A stretch of 32,965 nucleotides of DNA from JANWYT01 sp046719465 (GCA_046719465.1 JBDNCV010000027.1:1-32965); one strand, 5' to 3'; numbered from the stretch's first letter, positions 24,914 through 32,938 are shown. Program-made: numbers and translations. Notes: generated by a model not told the origin, from the letters alone.

Positions 24914-25575
24914 GGCTGCTGCGCTGGCTGAGACGCCGCCTGCGCGTGCTGCCGAGCCGCGCGGCGTATGCCTTGTGGGCGGCGCGGTATCCAGCAGAGG
25001 CGCATAACCCCTTCATGATGCTGGAACAAGCCGCAATGCTCGACCTGCTTCCACGGGTGACCGGGCAGCGCGTGTTGGATGCGGCCTGTGGGACGGGGCG
25101 GTATGCGCGGCTGCTGATGGAGCAGGGCGCGGCGGTCGTCGGGTGTGATCACAGCCTCGACATGCTGCGGTTAGCACAAGGGGCGCGCTGCGGCGGGGAT
25201 TTGCTGCGGCTGCCGTTTGGGGCGGCGACGTTTGATGGGATAGTGTGCGCGCTGGCCATTGGCCACACGTCGGCGCTTGAAGCCGCTGTCGCTGAGCTGG
25301 GGCGGGTGTTGAGGCCGAGCGGGTGGCTGCTGGTGAGCGATCTGCATCCCTATCAGACGCTGCGTGGGGCGCAGCGCACCTTTCGCGCGGCCGATGGCCG
25401 TCACTACGCCGTGGAGCATCACCTGCACACGATGGAGGCGACCGTCCAAGCGCTGAACGCCGCAGGCTTGACGCTGGAGGCCGTTCGAGAGCCGCAGCAC
25501 GCGGGCTGGCCGACGGTGTTGGTGTGGCGCGCGCGCCGCCTCAACGCCCCCGCACCAGCACATAGCCGCCCATGA
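24910..25575 (+). CDS. Class I SAM-dependent methyltransferase
   Basis: A 221-residue methyltransferase of the Methyltransf_11 type. Motif I is VLDAACGTGRYARLL, the acidic motif II end is in VVGCDHSLDML, and FDGIVCALAIGH is motif IV. The start is a GTG at 24910 that overlaps the radical SAM stop as GTGA; upstream in-frame starts lie inside the radical SAM gene. The tight coupling suggests the two enzymes modify the same small molecule or lipid. Its 3' end overlaps the convergent small membrane gene by 35 bases. Confidence 0.9.
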   Translation: MRLLRWLRRRLRVLPSRAAYALWAARYPAEAHNPFMMLEQAAMLDLLPRVTGQRVLDAACGTGRYARLLMEQGAAVVGCDHSLDMLRLAQGARCGGDLLRLPFGAATFDGIVCALAIGHTSALEAAVAELGRVLRPSGWLLVSDLHPYQTLRGAQRTFRAADGRHYAVEHHLHTMEATVQALNAAGLTLEAVREPQHAGWPTVLVWRARRLNAPAPAHSRP

Positions 25576-25738
25576 TAACCCCGATTACCAACGGCGGGAC
25601 GATCAACGCGCTGATGAGCCGCGTGCTGGCGGGCGTGCTATCCCCCAGCGCGAAGTAAATGAGTAAGAACAGCCCCACCGCCAGCGCGACGAGCACCCCA
25701 ACGGCAGCCTGTGCTTTGAGTAGGCTTTTTGCGTTCAT
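25541..25738 (-). CDS. Small two-helix membrane protein
   Basis: A 65-residue protein with two hydrophobic segments (about 11-31 and 41-60) joined by a short polar turn with D-S-T-P-A-S. It is not recognised. The ATG at 25738 is preferred; an ATG at 25750 is the alternative. Frames reaching 25831 run past the TATAAT promoter candidate. It overlaps the convergent methyltransferase by 35 bases. Confidence 0.6.
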   Translation of the reverse strand: MNAKSLLKAQAAVGVLVALAVGLFLLIYFALGDSTPASTRLISALIVPPLVIGVIMGGYVLVRGR

Positions 25739-25781
25739 GGCTGTGATCATTTCACGAGTGAATACCCTCAGACTTATCAGA

Positions 25782-25787
25782 ATTATA
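25782..25787 (-). promoter_or_regulatory. -10 box for the small membrane protein gene
   Basis: The minus strand reads CCCTATAATTC, a perfect TATAAT, 44 bases before the ATG at 25738 and just past the stop of the upstream gene. The -35 region (CTGCCA at 17 bases) is weak. Confidence 0.5.
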
Positions 25788-25799
25788 GGGAGAACGCGC

Positions 25800-26246
25800 T
25801 TATCTGGCAGAGGGAACTTGCTTTGCGTCATTCAAGGTGTGCTCATAATGCGCCTGCCATTTCAACAGCGATTCTTCCGAAATGTAGGTGAGCGCCTCCT
25901 CAATTCGCTTTACAGAGGCTTCAATCCGCTGTTGATGACGTTCTTGAGCGCCTGAGAGCTGGGCATTCAACGAGATGATGGCAAGCTGATTCTTGACGAC
26001 ATCGTGCAGCATCTCGCGGATTTGGGCGATGGCATGGGCGCGAATCTGGCGCTGCCGCCGCCGGATTAACCAGAAGATAATCCCATGCAGCACGCCGACC
26101 ACAACAGCTGTGATAGCAGCGACCGCCCAGACCGCGTCAGGCTCTGGTTGCAGGATCATCGGCACAGCGACGATGACAACCAAACCCAGCCCGCTTAGCA
26201 CCAGTTCAATGTTGTTGATTGTGTGGACAATAGTTCGCTTGTTCAT
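25800..26246 (-). CDS. Membrane protein with an isolated histidine-kinase dimerisation-like segment
   Basis: A 148-residue protein with two transmembrane segments (about 13-32 and 39-61) and then a basic stretch leading into a helical hairpin. The first helix has REMLHDVVKNQLAII, with His81 placed like the phosphorylated histidine of HisKA-type kinases. The second helix is charged (QQRIEASVKRIEEALTYIS). No ATP-binding domain follows, and none is encoded nearby. It could be a truncated kinase, a phosphotransfer protein, or a dimeric membrane protein with a chance resemblance. The start at 26246 has AGGTG 5 bases upstream; a longer frame to 26306 lacks a good site. Confidence 0.7.
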   Translation of the reverse strand: MNKRTIVHTINNIELVLSGLGLVVIVAVPMILQPEPDAVWAVAAITAVVVGVLHGIIFWLIRRRQRQIRAHAIAQIREMLHDVVKNQLAIISLNAQLSGAQERHQQRIEASVKRIEEALTYISEESLLKWQAHYEHTLNDAKQVPSAR

Positions 26247-26387
26247 CTTCACCTTGTGTGTGAGCTTGCTGTTGTGTCCTAAGTGTATGCGAAAAACAGC
26301 CCACAAAGTCTAAAGAAATCCCTATGTTTGGCCAACGGGGCTGCGCTAAAATAGTGAACGATGGCTCTGTAAAGGTAGGTTAAGACA

Positions 26388-26783
26388 ATGGCAAACACGG
26401 TGGCATGGTTAGACAGCGCAGTCGGGCGGATTTTGGGCGTGCAGCCGCAGCCTGTTGTGGCCAACCCGAACGGTGAGGTGGGGCGCGCCGAGCGCTTGTT
26501 TGGGTTCTCGCTGTTGTTTTCGGGGGTGCGCTGCATCTTGCAGTACGCGATCTTCCCGTTCGTCCTGCCGCTGATTGGGATTGCATCGTCCGCGGCGCTG
26601 CCCATCACGCTGACGATCAACATCATCGCTATCGTGAGCATTGTGGCAAGCCTGCGCCGCTTCTGGAGGATTCGTTATGCCCGCCGCTTTGAATACCTCG
26701 CGGTGGCTGTCGTGGCGCTCATCATCATGACCGCCTTCATCGTCATGGAAGTGAGCCTGCTGCTCAACCCGCCAGCGATGTAG
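26388..26783 (+). CDS. Small membrane protein of unknown function
   Basis: A 131-residue protein with a polar N-terminus (about 1-35) and three hydrophobic segments (about 38-66, 70-90 and 101-127). It is not recognised. AGGTAGG lies about 10 bases ahead of the ATG. A TAAAAT at 26347-26352 may be its -10 box. It is divergent from the membrane histidine protein gene and is followed by a repeat remnant. Confidence 0.75.
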   Translation: MANTVAWLDSAVGRILGVQPQPVVANPNGEVGRAERLFGFSLLFSGVRCILQYAIFPFVLPLIGIASSAALPITLTINIIAIVSIVASLRRFWRIRYARRFEYLAVAVVALIIMTAFIVMEVSLLLNPPAM

Positions 26784-26839
26784 ACCGCCGCTCAGCGTGT
26801 TTTGTGGGCCGCTCGAGCAACGGTGACGCTCAGATTGCT

Positions 26840-26893
26840 ACAGCCCCCTTCAGGGGGCGCAATTTAGCCAGATGCTTTAGCGTCCGGCGCTTC
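26840..26893 (+). repeat. Remnant of the multi-hairpin intergenic repeat
   Basis: GCCCCCTTCAGGGGGC (26843-26858) is followed by AGATGCTTTAGCGTCCGGCG, both matching parts of the repeats at 5770-5820 and 30880-30940. The ends are not preserved. The rest of the 258-bp gap to the protease gene is AT-richer and probably holds its promoter. Confidence 0.6.
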
Positions 26894-27041
26894 ATCTCGT
26901 CCAGCTAGGAACACTGCCACAGATTACACTCTGTTTACAACTGCTTATACAGAATTTACGCAGCGGCTACATTACTTTTACACCTCCTGCGCATCTTAGT
27001 CAGTGGAACAAACCACATCACATCGATCACAGGAGGTTCAC

Positions 27042-28268
27042 ATGGTGCGTAAACCATTTGCAGTGCTGTTCATTGTGGTGGTGTTCATCGCTAGCGCCGT
27101 GGTTGGTTGGCCTTTCGTTAGCCAAGCGCTTACCGAAACGCCTGCCTATCCCGAGATTCAACTACAAACGGCAGAAGATACCCCGGCCCCCGTGCTGACC
27201 ACAGCCGGCGAGGTCTATCAGCAGGTTGCGCCGTCGGTCGTGGCCATCTCGACTTACGGGCGTGCTGGTCGCATGACTACCACCGAAATTCCGTTCGGCT
27301 TCCCAGATAACTTCTTCTTCCCCTTCCCGCAGATGCCGCAGCCGCGCGGGAATCAAGGCCCGCGGCCCGATCTGGTCCCGCTGGGCGCGGGCAGCGGTTT
27401 CGTCGTCACCACAGACGGCCACATCGTCACCAATGCCCACGTGATTGACGGGGCAGAGCGGATCGAGGTGAACTTCTTGGACGGCACCATCGCGCGCGCG
27501 GAAGTCGTCGGCGTGGATGCCTCGTCCGACATTGCAGTGCTGCGCGTGGAGGTTGACCCTGCTTTGCTGCAACCTGTCACCTTCGCCGACAGCGATCAAC
27601 TGCTCATCGGCGAGCGCGTGCTGGCCATCGGCAGCCCCTTCGGCCAGCGCTGGACGCTCACCGAGGGTATCATCAGCGCGCTGGATCGTTCGATCTCGAG
27701 CCTGACGGCTTTCTCCATCGGCGGCGTGATTCAGACGGACGCGGCCATCAACCCGGGCAACAGCGGCGGCCCGCTGCTCAACATGCAGGGGCACGTGATC
27801 GGCGTAAACTCGCAGATCAGCACCCGTTCGGGCGCGTTCTCAGGGATCGGCTATGCTGTGCCGTCCAACCTCGTCCGCAGCGTGGCGGAGCGCTTGATCG
27901 AGGATGGGCGTGTGGAATACAGCTTCTTGGGCATCAGCGGGACGGATGTTAGCCTTGCGATCATCGAGCAGTTTGATCTTCCGGCCAACTTCCGCGGCGT
28001 GGTCGTGCGCGAGATCACCAATGGCAGCCCCGCGGATGAGGCTGGGCTGCGTGCCTCGGGGCAGCTCGTCTTGGCCGATGGCCTGCTCGTGCCTGAGACT
28101 GCCGACATCATCACGCACATCAACGACGTGCGCCTCACGAGCATCGCGGACTTGATCAAGTATCTGGCGACGGAGACCGCGCCCGGCGACCGTGTGACGC
28201 TCACCGTGCTGCGCAATGGCAGCGAGACGCTCACGCTTGACGTGACTTTGACAGGTCGCCCGTCGTAA
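27042..28268 (+). CDS. HtrA/DegP-type serine protease with PDZ domain
   Basis: A 408-residue envelope protease of family S1C for protein quality control. It has one N-terminal anchor or signal (about 7-27), a linker, then a trypsin-like domain with His133 (TNAHVI), Asp163 (SSDIAVL) and Ser241 (NPGNSGGP). A single PDZ domain follows (about 300-405) with F-R-G-V-V-V and S-P-A-D-E-A-G-L. The segment at 84-108 is unusually rich in Phe and Pro (PFGFPDNFFFPFPQ) and probably forms the LA loop. AGGAGG lies 6 bases before the ATG at 27042; an upstream in-frame start at 27003 has no such site. A strong terminator ends the gene. Confidence 0.95.
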   Translation: MVRKPFAVLFIVVVFIASAVVGWPFVSQALTETPAYPEIQLQTAEDTPAPVLTTAGEVYQQVAPSVVAISTYGRAGRMTTTEIPFGFPDNFFFPFPQMPQPRGNQGPRPDLVPLGAGSGFVVTTDGHIVTNAHVIDGAERIEVNFLDGTIARAEVVGVDASSDIAVLRVEVDPALLQPVTFADSDQLLIGERVLAIGSPFGQRWTLTEGIISALDRSISSLTAFSIGGVIQTDAAINPGNSGGPLLNMQGHVIGVNSQISTRSGAFSGIGYAVPSNLVRSVAERLIEDGRVEYSFLGISGTDVSLAIIEQFDLPANFRGVVVREITNGSPADEAGLRASGQLVLADGLLVPETADIITHINDVRLTSIADLIKYLATETAPGDRVTLTVLRNGSETLTLDVTLTGRPS

Positions 28269-28292
28269 CCCACGCGCTTACGTCAACGCCGC

Positions 28293-28325
28293 GGGGGCGA
28301 GCCATAGCTCGCCCCCCGTCTTTTA
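28293..28325. terminator. Shared terminator of the HtrA and SGNH genes
   Basis: A 10-bp GC stem, GGGGGCGAGC (28293-28302) with GCTCGCCCCC (28307-28316), loop cata, is followed by CGTCTTTTA on the plus strand. It sits between two converging genes; the minus-strand gene's stop is within its T-rich flank. Confidence 0.75.
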
Positions 28326-29471
28326 TCTCTCCTGCGTCACCTGCCGCGGCTGGTTGAGGTTGTAAGTCACGCGCAGCTCGTGCATGAAGCGCAGGCTGAG
28401 CATGTTGAGCAGCGCAACCCCGCTGCGGTTCACGAGGTTGTTTTCGAAGTTGATAAAGCGATAGCCGCTGTTGCGCAGGTGGATTAAGTCCTGTTCAAGG
28501 CCATACTCTGGCAGGTGGCGCGCCGCCAACCACACGTTGACCAGCGGCACTTCGTACTCGGCTGCGACATCGGCGATGATGTTGTTGTATTGCAAGCTGC
28601 GCGCGTAGAAGCGGTGGCGGGGGTGGCTGCTGAAGGTCATCAGCACTGGGATCACGCCTTGATCGAGGCTGACTTGAACGATCCGTACGAGGTTCTGGCG
28701 GTAGTCGTTGGGCGCGTTGATGATGAGGTCGTTGGGGCCAAACATGATGAAGGCGGCAATCGGATTCGCGGTGCGATATTCGCACAGCAGCGGCGTCTCG
28801 CGGGGGGCACAGCCGCGCCCCGCCCACAGGGCATCGTGCACCCCATAAGTGCTGAGGCCGCGCTGCACGGCGACGCTCCAGCGCATATTCGGCCCGAAGA
28901 AGCGGATGTCCGGCTCCAAAAAGTCGAACAGTCCCAGCTGATAGTTGGTTTGACGCATCGGGAGCAGGTACCACTCGCTGTTGAGCAGGCTGTCGCCGAC
29001 GCGCGTCACCACAGCGGGATTGCGCCCACGAGTGCGCCCGCGCTCGTATACCTCGCGCATGGCGTCGCTCAGGCGCGGCATGATCGGCAAACTGTGCAGA
29101 CGGGCTTCCTCCGGGTTGGCGATGCGCGAGGGGTCACCGTCCAGCGTCCACCAGTTCTCAGTGATCATCGTGAACAGGTCAAGCCCGGGGCGGAAGTGCA
29201 TGGCGTGCGTTTCAACCCACCCGTCGATGACAATCAGGCCATCATCGCGCACTTGCCACACGTGCAGCCAATTCCCGAGCCGGTTGCGCTCCATGATGTT
29301 GACGAGCTGGCCGGGCAGCAGCGTGCCGATGCGCTCAAAACTGTGGCCCGGCCCAGCGAATAGGCCGGTGTTCATACGTGGTGTCGTCAGCGTGACGGAG
29401 GCTAAATCCTGTGACCAGATCGGCGCCGCGATTAACCAGCACAGCAGCAGCAGCCCCGCCCACCGACGCAT
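28323..29471 (-). CDS. Secreted SH3b-SGNH/GDSL hydrolase-like protein
   Basis: A 382-residue exported protein with a signal peptide (1-20, cleavage after WSQ region). A bacterial SH3 (SH3b) domain (about 24-92) has GPGHSFERIGTL and GNWLHV. After it comes a C-terminal SGNH hydrolase fold. Its blocks are visible: GDS with Ser161, the GPND of block III at 245-248 and DLIH (328-331) as the catalytic Asp-His. It is likely an extracytoplasmic esterase or glycan deacetylase, with the SH3b domain binding cell-wall material; the substrate is unknown. It lies 4 bases after the transporter gene in one transcription unit. Confidence 0.85.
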   Translation of the reverse strand: MRRWAGLLLLCWLIAAPIWSQDLASVTLTTPRMNTGLFAGPGHSFERIGTLLPGQLVNIMERNRLGNWLHVWQVRDDGLIVIDGWVETHAMHFRPGLDLFTMITENWWTLDGDPSRIANPEEARLHSLPIMPRLSDAMREVYERGRTRGRNPAVVTRVGDSLLNSEWYLLPMRQTNYQLGLFDFLEPDIRFFGPNMRWSVAVQRGLSTYGVHDALWAGRGCAPRETPLLCEYRTANPIAAFIMFGPNDLIINAPNDYRQNLVRIVQVSLDQGVIPVLMTFSSHPRHRFYARSLQYNNIIADVAAEYEVPLVNVWLAARHLPEYGLEQDLIHLRNSGYRFINFENNLVNRSGVALLNMLSLRFMHELRVTYNLNQPRQVTQER

Positions 29472-29475
29472 CCGT

Positions 29476-30726
29476 TTAGTCCCCCGCGCCCACTACTTTC
29501 AATCGGTTGAGCCGCGGCATCTGCACGCTCCACACCAGCAGCGGCATCCCCGCCACCAGCGCTGTCCCGAACAAAATGGTCTGTAGGCCCTCAATCCCGA
29601 GCATGTCCACCAGCGCCCCATGCGCCAGCGTGCTCAGGATTGTCGCCGCGTAGAAGAAGGCATAATCGATGGAGAACATGCGCCCAAGATAGGCGTCGGG
29701 CGTTTGGCGCTGCACCATGACCGAGCTGAACGTCCAGTTGATCGAGCCGCCCACGCCGCGAATCAGCACGGCCAGCGCCAAGAACGCCAGCGACCCGGCC
29801 GCGCCCATCAGCCACCACGAAAGGAAGGCAAGCAAGAAACCCGCCAACACAAACCAGCGCATCCGCGCGACGCTGCCGTTGTTCCAACGGTTGATGATCA
29901 GCGGGCCGAAGAACGCCCCGACCCCAAACACGGCGTAGAGGATGCTCAGCGAGAGTTCCCCACGGTTGCCCAAGATGAAGACCTGCGTAGCCATCACCGC
30001 GAGCAGCGTGTCGACGTTGCCCAGCGAGGTCGCCCCTTTGACGAGCAGCGTCCAGATGAGCGAGGGGTGGTGTCGCAGGAAGCGCAGTCCATCGGCGAAG
30101 GTTGTCTGTTCTTTGGGCTTGTCTGTGGCGCTGCGCCGCCGCATCGGGTCGTAGACAATCCACGCGGTGAGCACGCCCGCCAGCAGGAACGTCAGCGCGT
30201 TGACCGTCAGCGCGGCGGTCGGCCCGAAGCTCGCTGTGAACAAACCACCGGCCGCCGCGCCAATCGCCAACATGGCCGACCATGTAACGTTCAGCAGCGT
30301 GTTCCCGTAGATCAAATCCTCATCGCGCAGCAGGCTGGGCAGGATGGCGCTCTGCGCCGGTTCAAACAGCGCCGACATCACCGCCTGCGCAATCGACACA
30401 ACATACACCAACCACAGCAGATCCGGGGTGTTCACCAACAAGAACAGCGGGATGATGAGCGCGCGCGATAAGTTGCTCACGACGAGAACGTGCTTGCGGT
30501 TGTAGCGGTCGGTGATCACGCCCACATGCGCCGAGAGCAGCAGCGGCGGCACAAAGCGCGAGAGGAAGAACAAGCTCAGCGCCAGCCCTGAGCCGTCGCT
30601 GAGCGCGGCGACCAACGTCGACAGCACCACCGTCCCAAACCAATCACCCGTCAAGCTCACAACTTGCGCTAACCAGAGCTTGGCATACTCTGGGTTGCCC
30701 CGCAGCACTGCCCCGTATCGTCTCAT
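29476..30726 (-). CDS. MFS transporter (EntS/macrolide-exporter type)
   Basis: A 416-residue membrane protein with about 12 hydrophobic segments. The family pattern is seen in LTGDWFGTVVLSTL near the start and in the loop GVITDRYNRKHVL between helices 2 and 3, with RGVGGSINWTFSSVMVQRQTP in the second half. This matches the MFS_3 group of drug or siderophore exporters; the substrate is unknown. The ATG at 30726 is chosen because frames reaching 30846 would run through the promoter candidate and the repeat. A poor GAAGA ribosome site precedes it. The SGNH gene follows after 4 bases. Confidence 0.88.
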   Translation of the reverse strand: MRRYGAVLRGNPEYAKLWLAQVVSLTGDWFGTVVLSTLVAALSDGSGLALSLFFLSRFVPPLLLSAHVGVITDRYNRKHVLVVSNLSRALIIPLFLLVNTPDLLWLVYVVSIAQAVMSALFEPAQSAILPSLLRDEDLIYGNTLLNVTWSAMLAIGAAAGGLFTASFGPTAALTVNALTFLLAGVLTAWIVYDPMRRRSATDKPKEQTTFADGLRFLRHHPSLIWTLLVKGATSLGNVDTLLAVMATQVFILGNRGELSLSILYAVFGVGAFFGPLIINRWNNGSVARMRWFVLAGFLLAFLSWWLMGAAGSLAFLALAVLIRGVGGSINWTFSSVMVQRQTPDAYLGRMFSIDYAFFYAATILSTLAHGALVDMLGIEGLQTILFGTALVAGMPLLVWSVQMPRLNRLKVVGAGD

Positions 30727-30756
30727 AATGTCTTCATTCGTGTAATGATTGCCATC

Positions 30757-30762
30757 AGTATA
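30757..30762 (-). promoter_or_regulatory. -10 box for the MFS-SGNH operon
   Basis: The minus strand reads GGCTATACT, with TATACT 30 bases before the ATG at 30726. No good -35 was found. It supports the shorter MFS start. Confidence 0.4.
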
Positions 30763-30800
30763 GCCGAAACCGATCCGATAGGCTATGGACGGACAGTTTG

Positions 30801-31013
30801 GGGGGTGTCGAAATCGCTGAGGATGCTCTGCCTCCCTGCACCTCACCCGTTGTGCTAGGCGTTACCCACATCGTGCAGAACGGACGTTAAACGCCGGACG
30901 CTCAAGCATCCGGCCAAAGCGCGCCCCCTGAAGGGGGCTTTAGCCCCCGCGCGCCAGCCAGAGGCTTTAGCCTCTGGCGCACGGCCACCTTCTGCTGCGG
31001 CTCAGACACTCCC
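30801..31013 (+). repeat. Multi-hairpin intergenic element, part A
   Basis: A 213-bp non-coding unit starting GGGGGTGTCGAAATCGC and ending AGACACTCCC. It holds a row of stems with similar loops: GCCGGACG..CATCCGGC, GGGGGCTTTAGCCCCC and CCAGAGGCTTTAGCCTCTGG. An inverted relative occupies 5715-5879. Together with the next unit it is flanked by ACAGTTTG (30793-30800) and ACAGTTCG (31218-31225), a likely decayed 8-bp target duplication. Confidence 0.7.
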
Positions 31014-31021
31014 GCAGGGCA

Positions 31022-31217
31022 GGGAGTGTCTAACGTGGTGGCGATGCGCGATTTACCCTGTCTGGTCTACATGTTGACTAGCTTCGACTGTGATCGATGG
31101 ATGTCAAAGCCTCATCCCCCAACCCCCTTCTCCCACGGGAGAAGGGGGCAAAAGTCCCCTCTCTGCGGGAGAGGGGATTTAGGGGTGAGGGGCAGCATCA
31201 GCCATTTGGACACTCCC
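31022..31217 (-). mobile_element. MITE-like element, part B (inverted relative of 19525-19695)
   Basis: Starts GGGAGTGTCTAA (31022-31033) and ends TTTGGACACTCCC (31205-31217). The core (about 31110-31190) matches the 19525 element in reverse orientation almost base for base through both hairpins, while the left arm differs. It abuts part A with an 8-base spacer (31014-31021), so the two ends face each other as a hairpin. No reading frame is present. Confidence 0.75.
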
Positions 31218-31256
31218 ACAGTTCGGAGGGGGGCGAAATCGCTGAGGATGCTCTGT
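31218..31256 (+). repeat. Direct repeat of the start of part A
   Basis: This 39-base stretch repeats 30793-30831, with 22 identical bases in its right part (31234-31255). It looks like the beginning of another, truncated part-A unit. It diverges afterwards. Confidence 0.6.
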
Positions 31257-31308
31257 CTGCCGCGCATCGCAGCGATCTGTTGAGGTTGTGGCAAGCGGCG
31301 GATGGGGG

Positions 31309-31339
31309 CGGCCTCACCCCGACTGGCGAGGCGAGGCCG
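31309..31339 (-). other. Stem-loop downstream of the nitronate monooxygenase-like gene
   Basis: CGGCCTCGCC and GGTGAGGCCG on the minus strand pair over 10 bases, 9 bases after the stop codon. It is followed by C, not T, so it is not a classical terminator but could protect the mRNA end. Confidence 0.35.
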
Positions 31340-31347
31340 AGTGTTCG

Positions 31348-32775
31348 TTACAGCGCAGCGAGCAGCGCGTCGATCACATCGTCGGCGTGATAGGTGCTGG
31401 CTCCCTCGCGCAGGAACTGACCGATGGTGGGCAGGTCGTCCCCCGCGGTGACGAGCGGCAGCTCGGCATAGCCACCTTTGCGCACCTGCGAGAACCCTGC
31501 TGCTGCGCCGAGGTGGTTGCAGAGGCACTTGCGCCCCTCGGTATCCTCAACGCTGCCGCCTTTCTTGACGTAGGCATCAACCGGCTCGGCGGCGCAGCGG
31601 AAGACGACGCTGCCGGTCTCGTCACGGTAGAGCTGGCGCAAGTAGCCCACGTCGCAGATGCGCGGACGATTGGCATAGTGATCGTCGTTGGCGATGGTGG
31701 TCTCAAGCTGCACGACCTTGAAGGGGAAGCCAGTGGGCGAAGCTTTGGCGTCGGTCAGCACGTCGACGCGCTCTTCACGCACCTGTTGGATCACCTGCTC
31801 GCGGATGTGCTTGGCCATGCCGGATTCCTCGCAGAAGGCAAAGGCCGTCCCGACCTGCACCCCTTGCGCGCCCGCCTCCAGCGCTTGGCGCAGCATCCGC
31901 GGGTGGCCATAGCCCCCTGCTAGCCAGAAGGGTAGGCCAAAGGCTGCAATTTTTTTCAGGTCGATGGCGTCTTTCTCCCCATAGATCGGCTCGCCACGCT
32001 CGTTGAGGGGGTATTGGCCGCGCGGCGGGGCGTTATGACCGCCTGCTGTGGGCAGTTCGATCACGAAGCCGTTGATCTCTCCCGTGGAGCGCTTGAGCAG
32101 CGCCTGCGCCAAGATCACCGATGAGATGATCGGCAGGAAGCGGGGCCGCTTCAGCGTGCCAACTGCCTCTGCAAGGCCCGGGAAGCGCGCCTGCGGGTCG
32201 AAGTGCAGGTGGACATCCTCACCGGAGTGCCCCACAACGTCAAGGTGATAGCTCACGGCTTGATGCGTGGTGAGCTTGTCGAGAATCCCCGGGATCTGAA
32301 TCGGGATGCCCGCGCCCATGATGACGTAATCGACACCGGCCAACATCGCGCCATAGAGCGACGCCATCGTCGGCATCTGGACTTTTTCAAGCAGATTAAT
32401 CCCGACGGGGTTGGCGTGGCCTTCTTTGGCCAGCCACACCTCAGCAAAGTTGGCCGCCACGGTGATCTCCTCCAACTCGGCGGAGGGGTGAAGCGTCCAC
32501 ATGGGCGGGCGCTTATAGCTTGTGCCTGCCGGTTTGCCACCCTCGATGAAATAAGTGTGGATGATGCGCTCGGCGACGTGTGGCACGGGGAAGTGCGCCA
32601 GCGCGCGGCGCACATGCCCGCCCGGGTCGCCATCCATCAACCGCGCGATCATCACGATGGCAATCCCCGTCCCAGAGACTACGCCCAACTGCCCACGCCG
32701 TGAGACGGCCTGCGCCAACTGCCAAGTGGAGATGGCGACGCCCATCCCCCCCTGAATAATCTTCGGATAGCTCAT
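31348..32775 (-). CDS. Nitronate monooxygenase-like flavoprotein (NPD family)
   Basis: A 475-residue TIM-barrel FMN enzyme of the 2-nitropropane dioxygenase family. Features include the N-terminal IIQGGMGVAIS (6-16), GVVSGTGI, a flavin-phosphate-type loop LPTAGGHNAPPRGQ and GVQVGTAFAFCEESG. It is longer than the usual 320-360 residues. The extra C-terminal part (from about 380) carries a row of cysteines, including KCLCNHLGAA, and may bind a cofactor or stabilise a dimer. The family also includes FabK-type enoyl reductases and PfaD, so the reaction remains open. The ATG at 32775 is preferred over a TTG at 32793; GGGGGA lies 11 bases upstream. It is transcribed alone. Confidence 0.85.
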   Translation of the reverse strand: MSYPKIIQGGMGVAISTWQLAQAVSRRGQLGVVSGTGIAIVMIARLMDGDPGGHVRRALAHFPVPHVAERIIHTYFIEGGKPAGTSYKRPPMWTLHPSAELEEITVAANFAEVWLAKEGHANPVGINLLEKVQMPTMASLYGAMLAGVDYVIMGAGIPIQIPGILDKLTTHQAVSYHLDVVGHSGEDVHLHFDPQARFPGLAEAVGTLKRPRFLPIISSVILAQALLKRSTGEINGFVIELPTAGGHNAPPRGQYPLNERGEPIYGEKDAIDLKKIAAFGLPFWLAGGYGHPRMLRQALEAGAQGVQVGTAFAFCEESGMAKHIREQVIQQVREERVDVLTDAKASPTGFPFKVVQLETTIANDDHYANRPRICDVGYLRQLYRDETGSVVFRCAAEPVDAYVKKGGSVEDTEGRKCLCNHLGAAAGFSQVRKGGYAELPLVTAGDDLPTIGQFLREGASTYHADDVIDALLAAL

Positions 32776-32910
32776 GGTGTTCAAATCCCCCAACGTGCAC
32801 TGCCAATGTTGATCTCAGTGTAGCGGGGAAGGGCATGACGGCGTATGTGGCACCTATCACCAGAAATAGGCAAAACCCATGACATTTGTCATAGATGAAG
32901 GGTCGTGAAC

Positions 32911-32938
32911 AGAAAAACACCAGCGGATGCTGGTGTTT
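32911..32938 (-). terminator. Rho-independent terminator at the window edge
   Basis: AAACACCAGC (32915-32924), loop ggat and GCTGGTGTTT (32929-32938) form a perfect 10-bp stem. On the minus strand the stem runs into TTTTTCTG, so it probably ends a gene lying to the right of the window. The remaining bases to 32965 show no recognisable gene. Confidence 0.65.

Noticed and set aside
29620..30471. A 283-codon frame opposite the MFS transporter
   Set aside because: It is Arg/Gln/His-rich antisense sequence without a ribosome site or domain.
30801..31256. Row of hairpins considered as a CRISPR array or a structured RNA gene
   Set aside because: Stems differ from each other, there are no equal-length spacers, and the same composite occurs inverted elsewhere, so it is a dispersed repeat.
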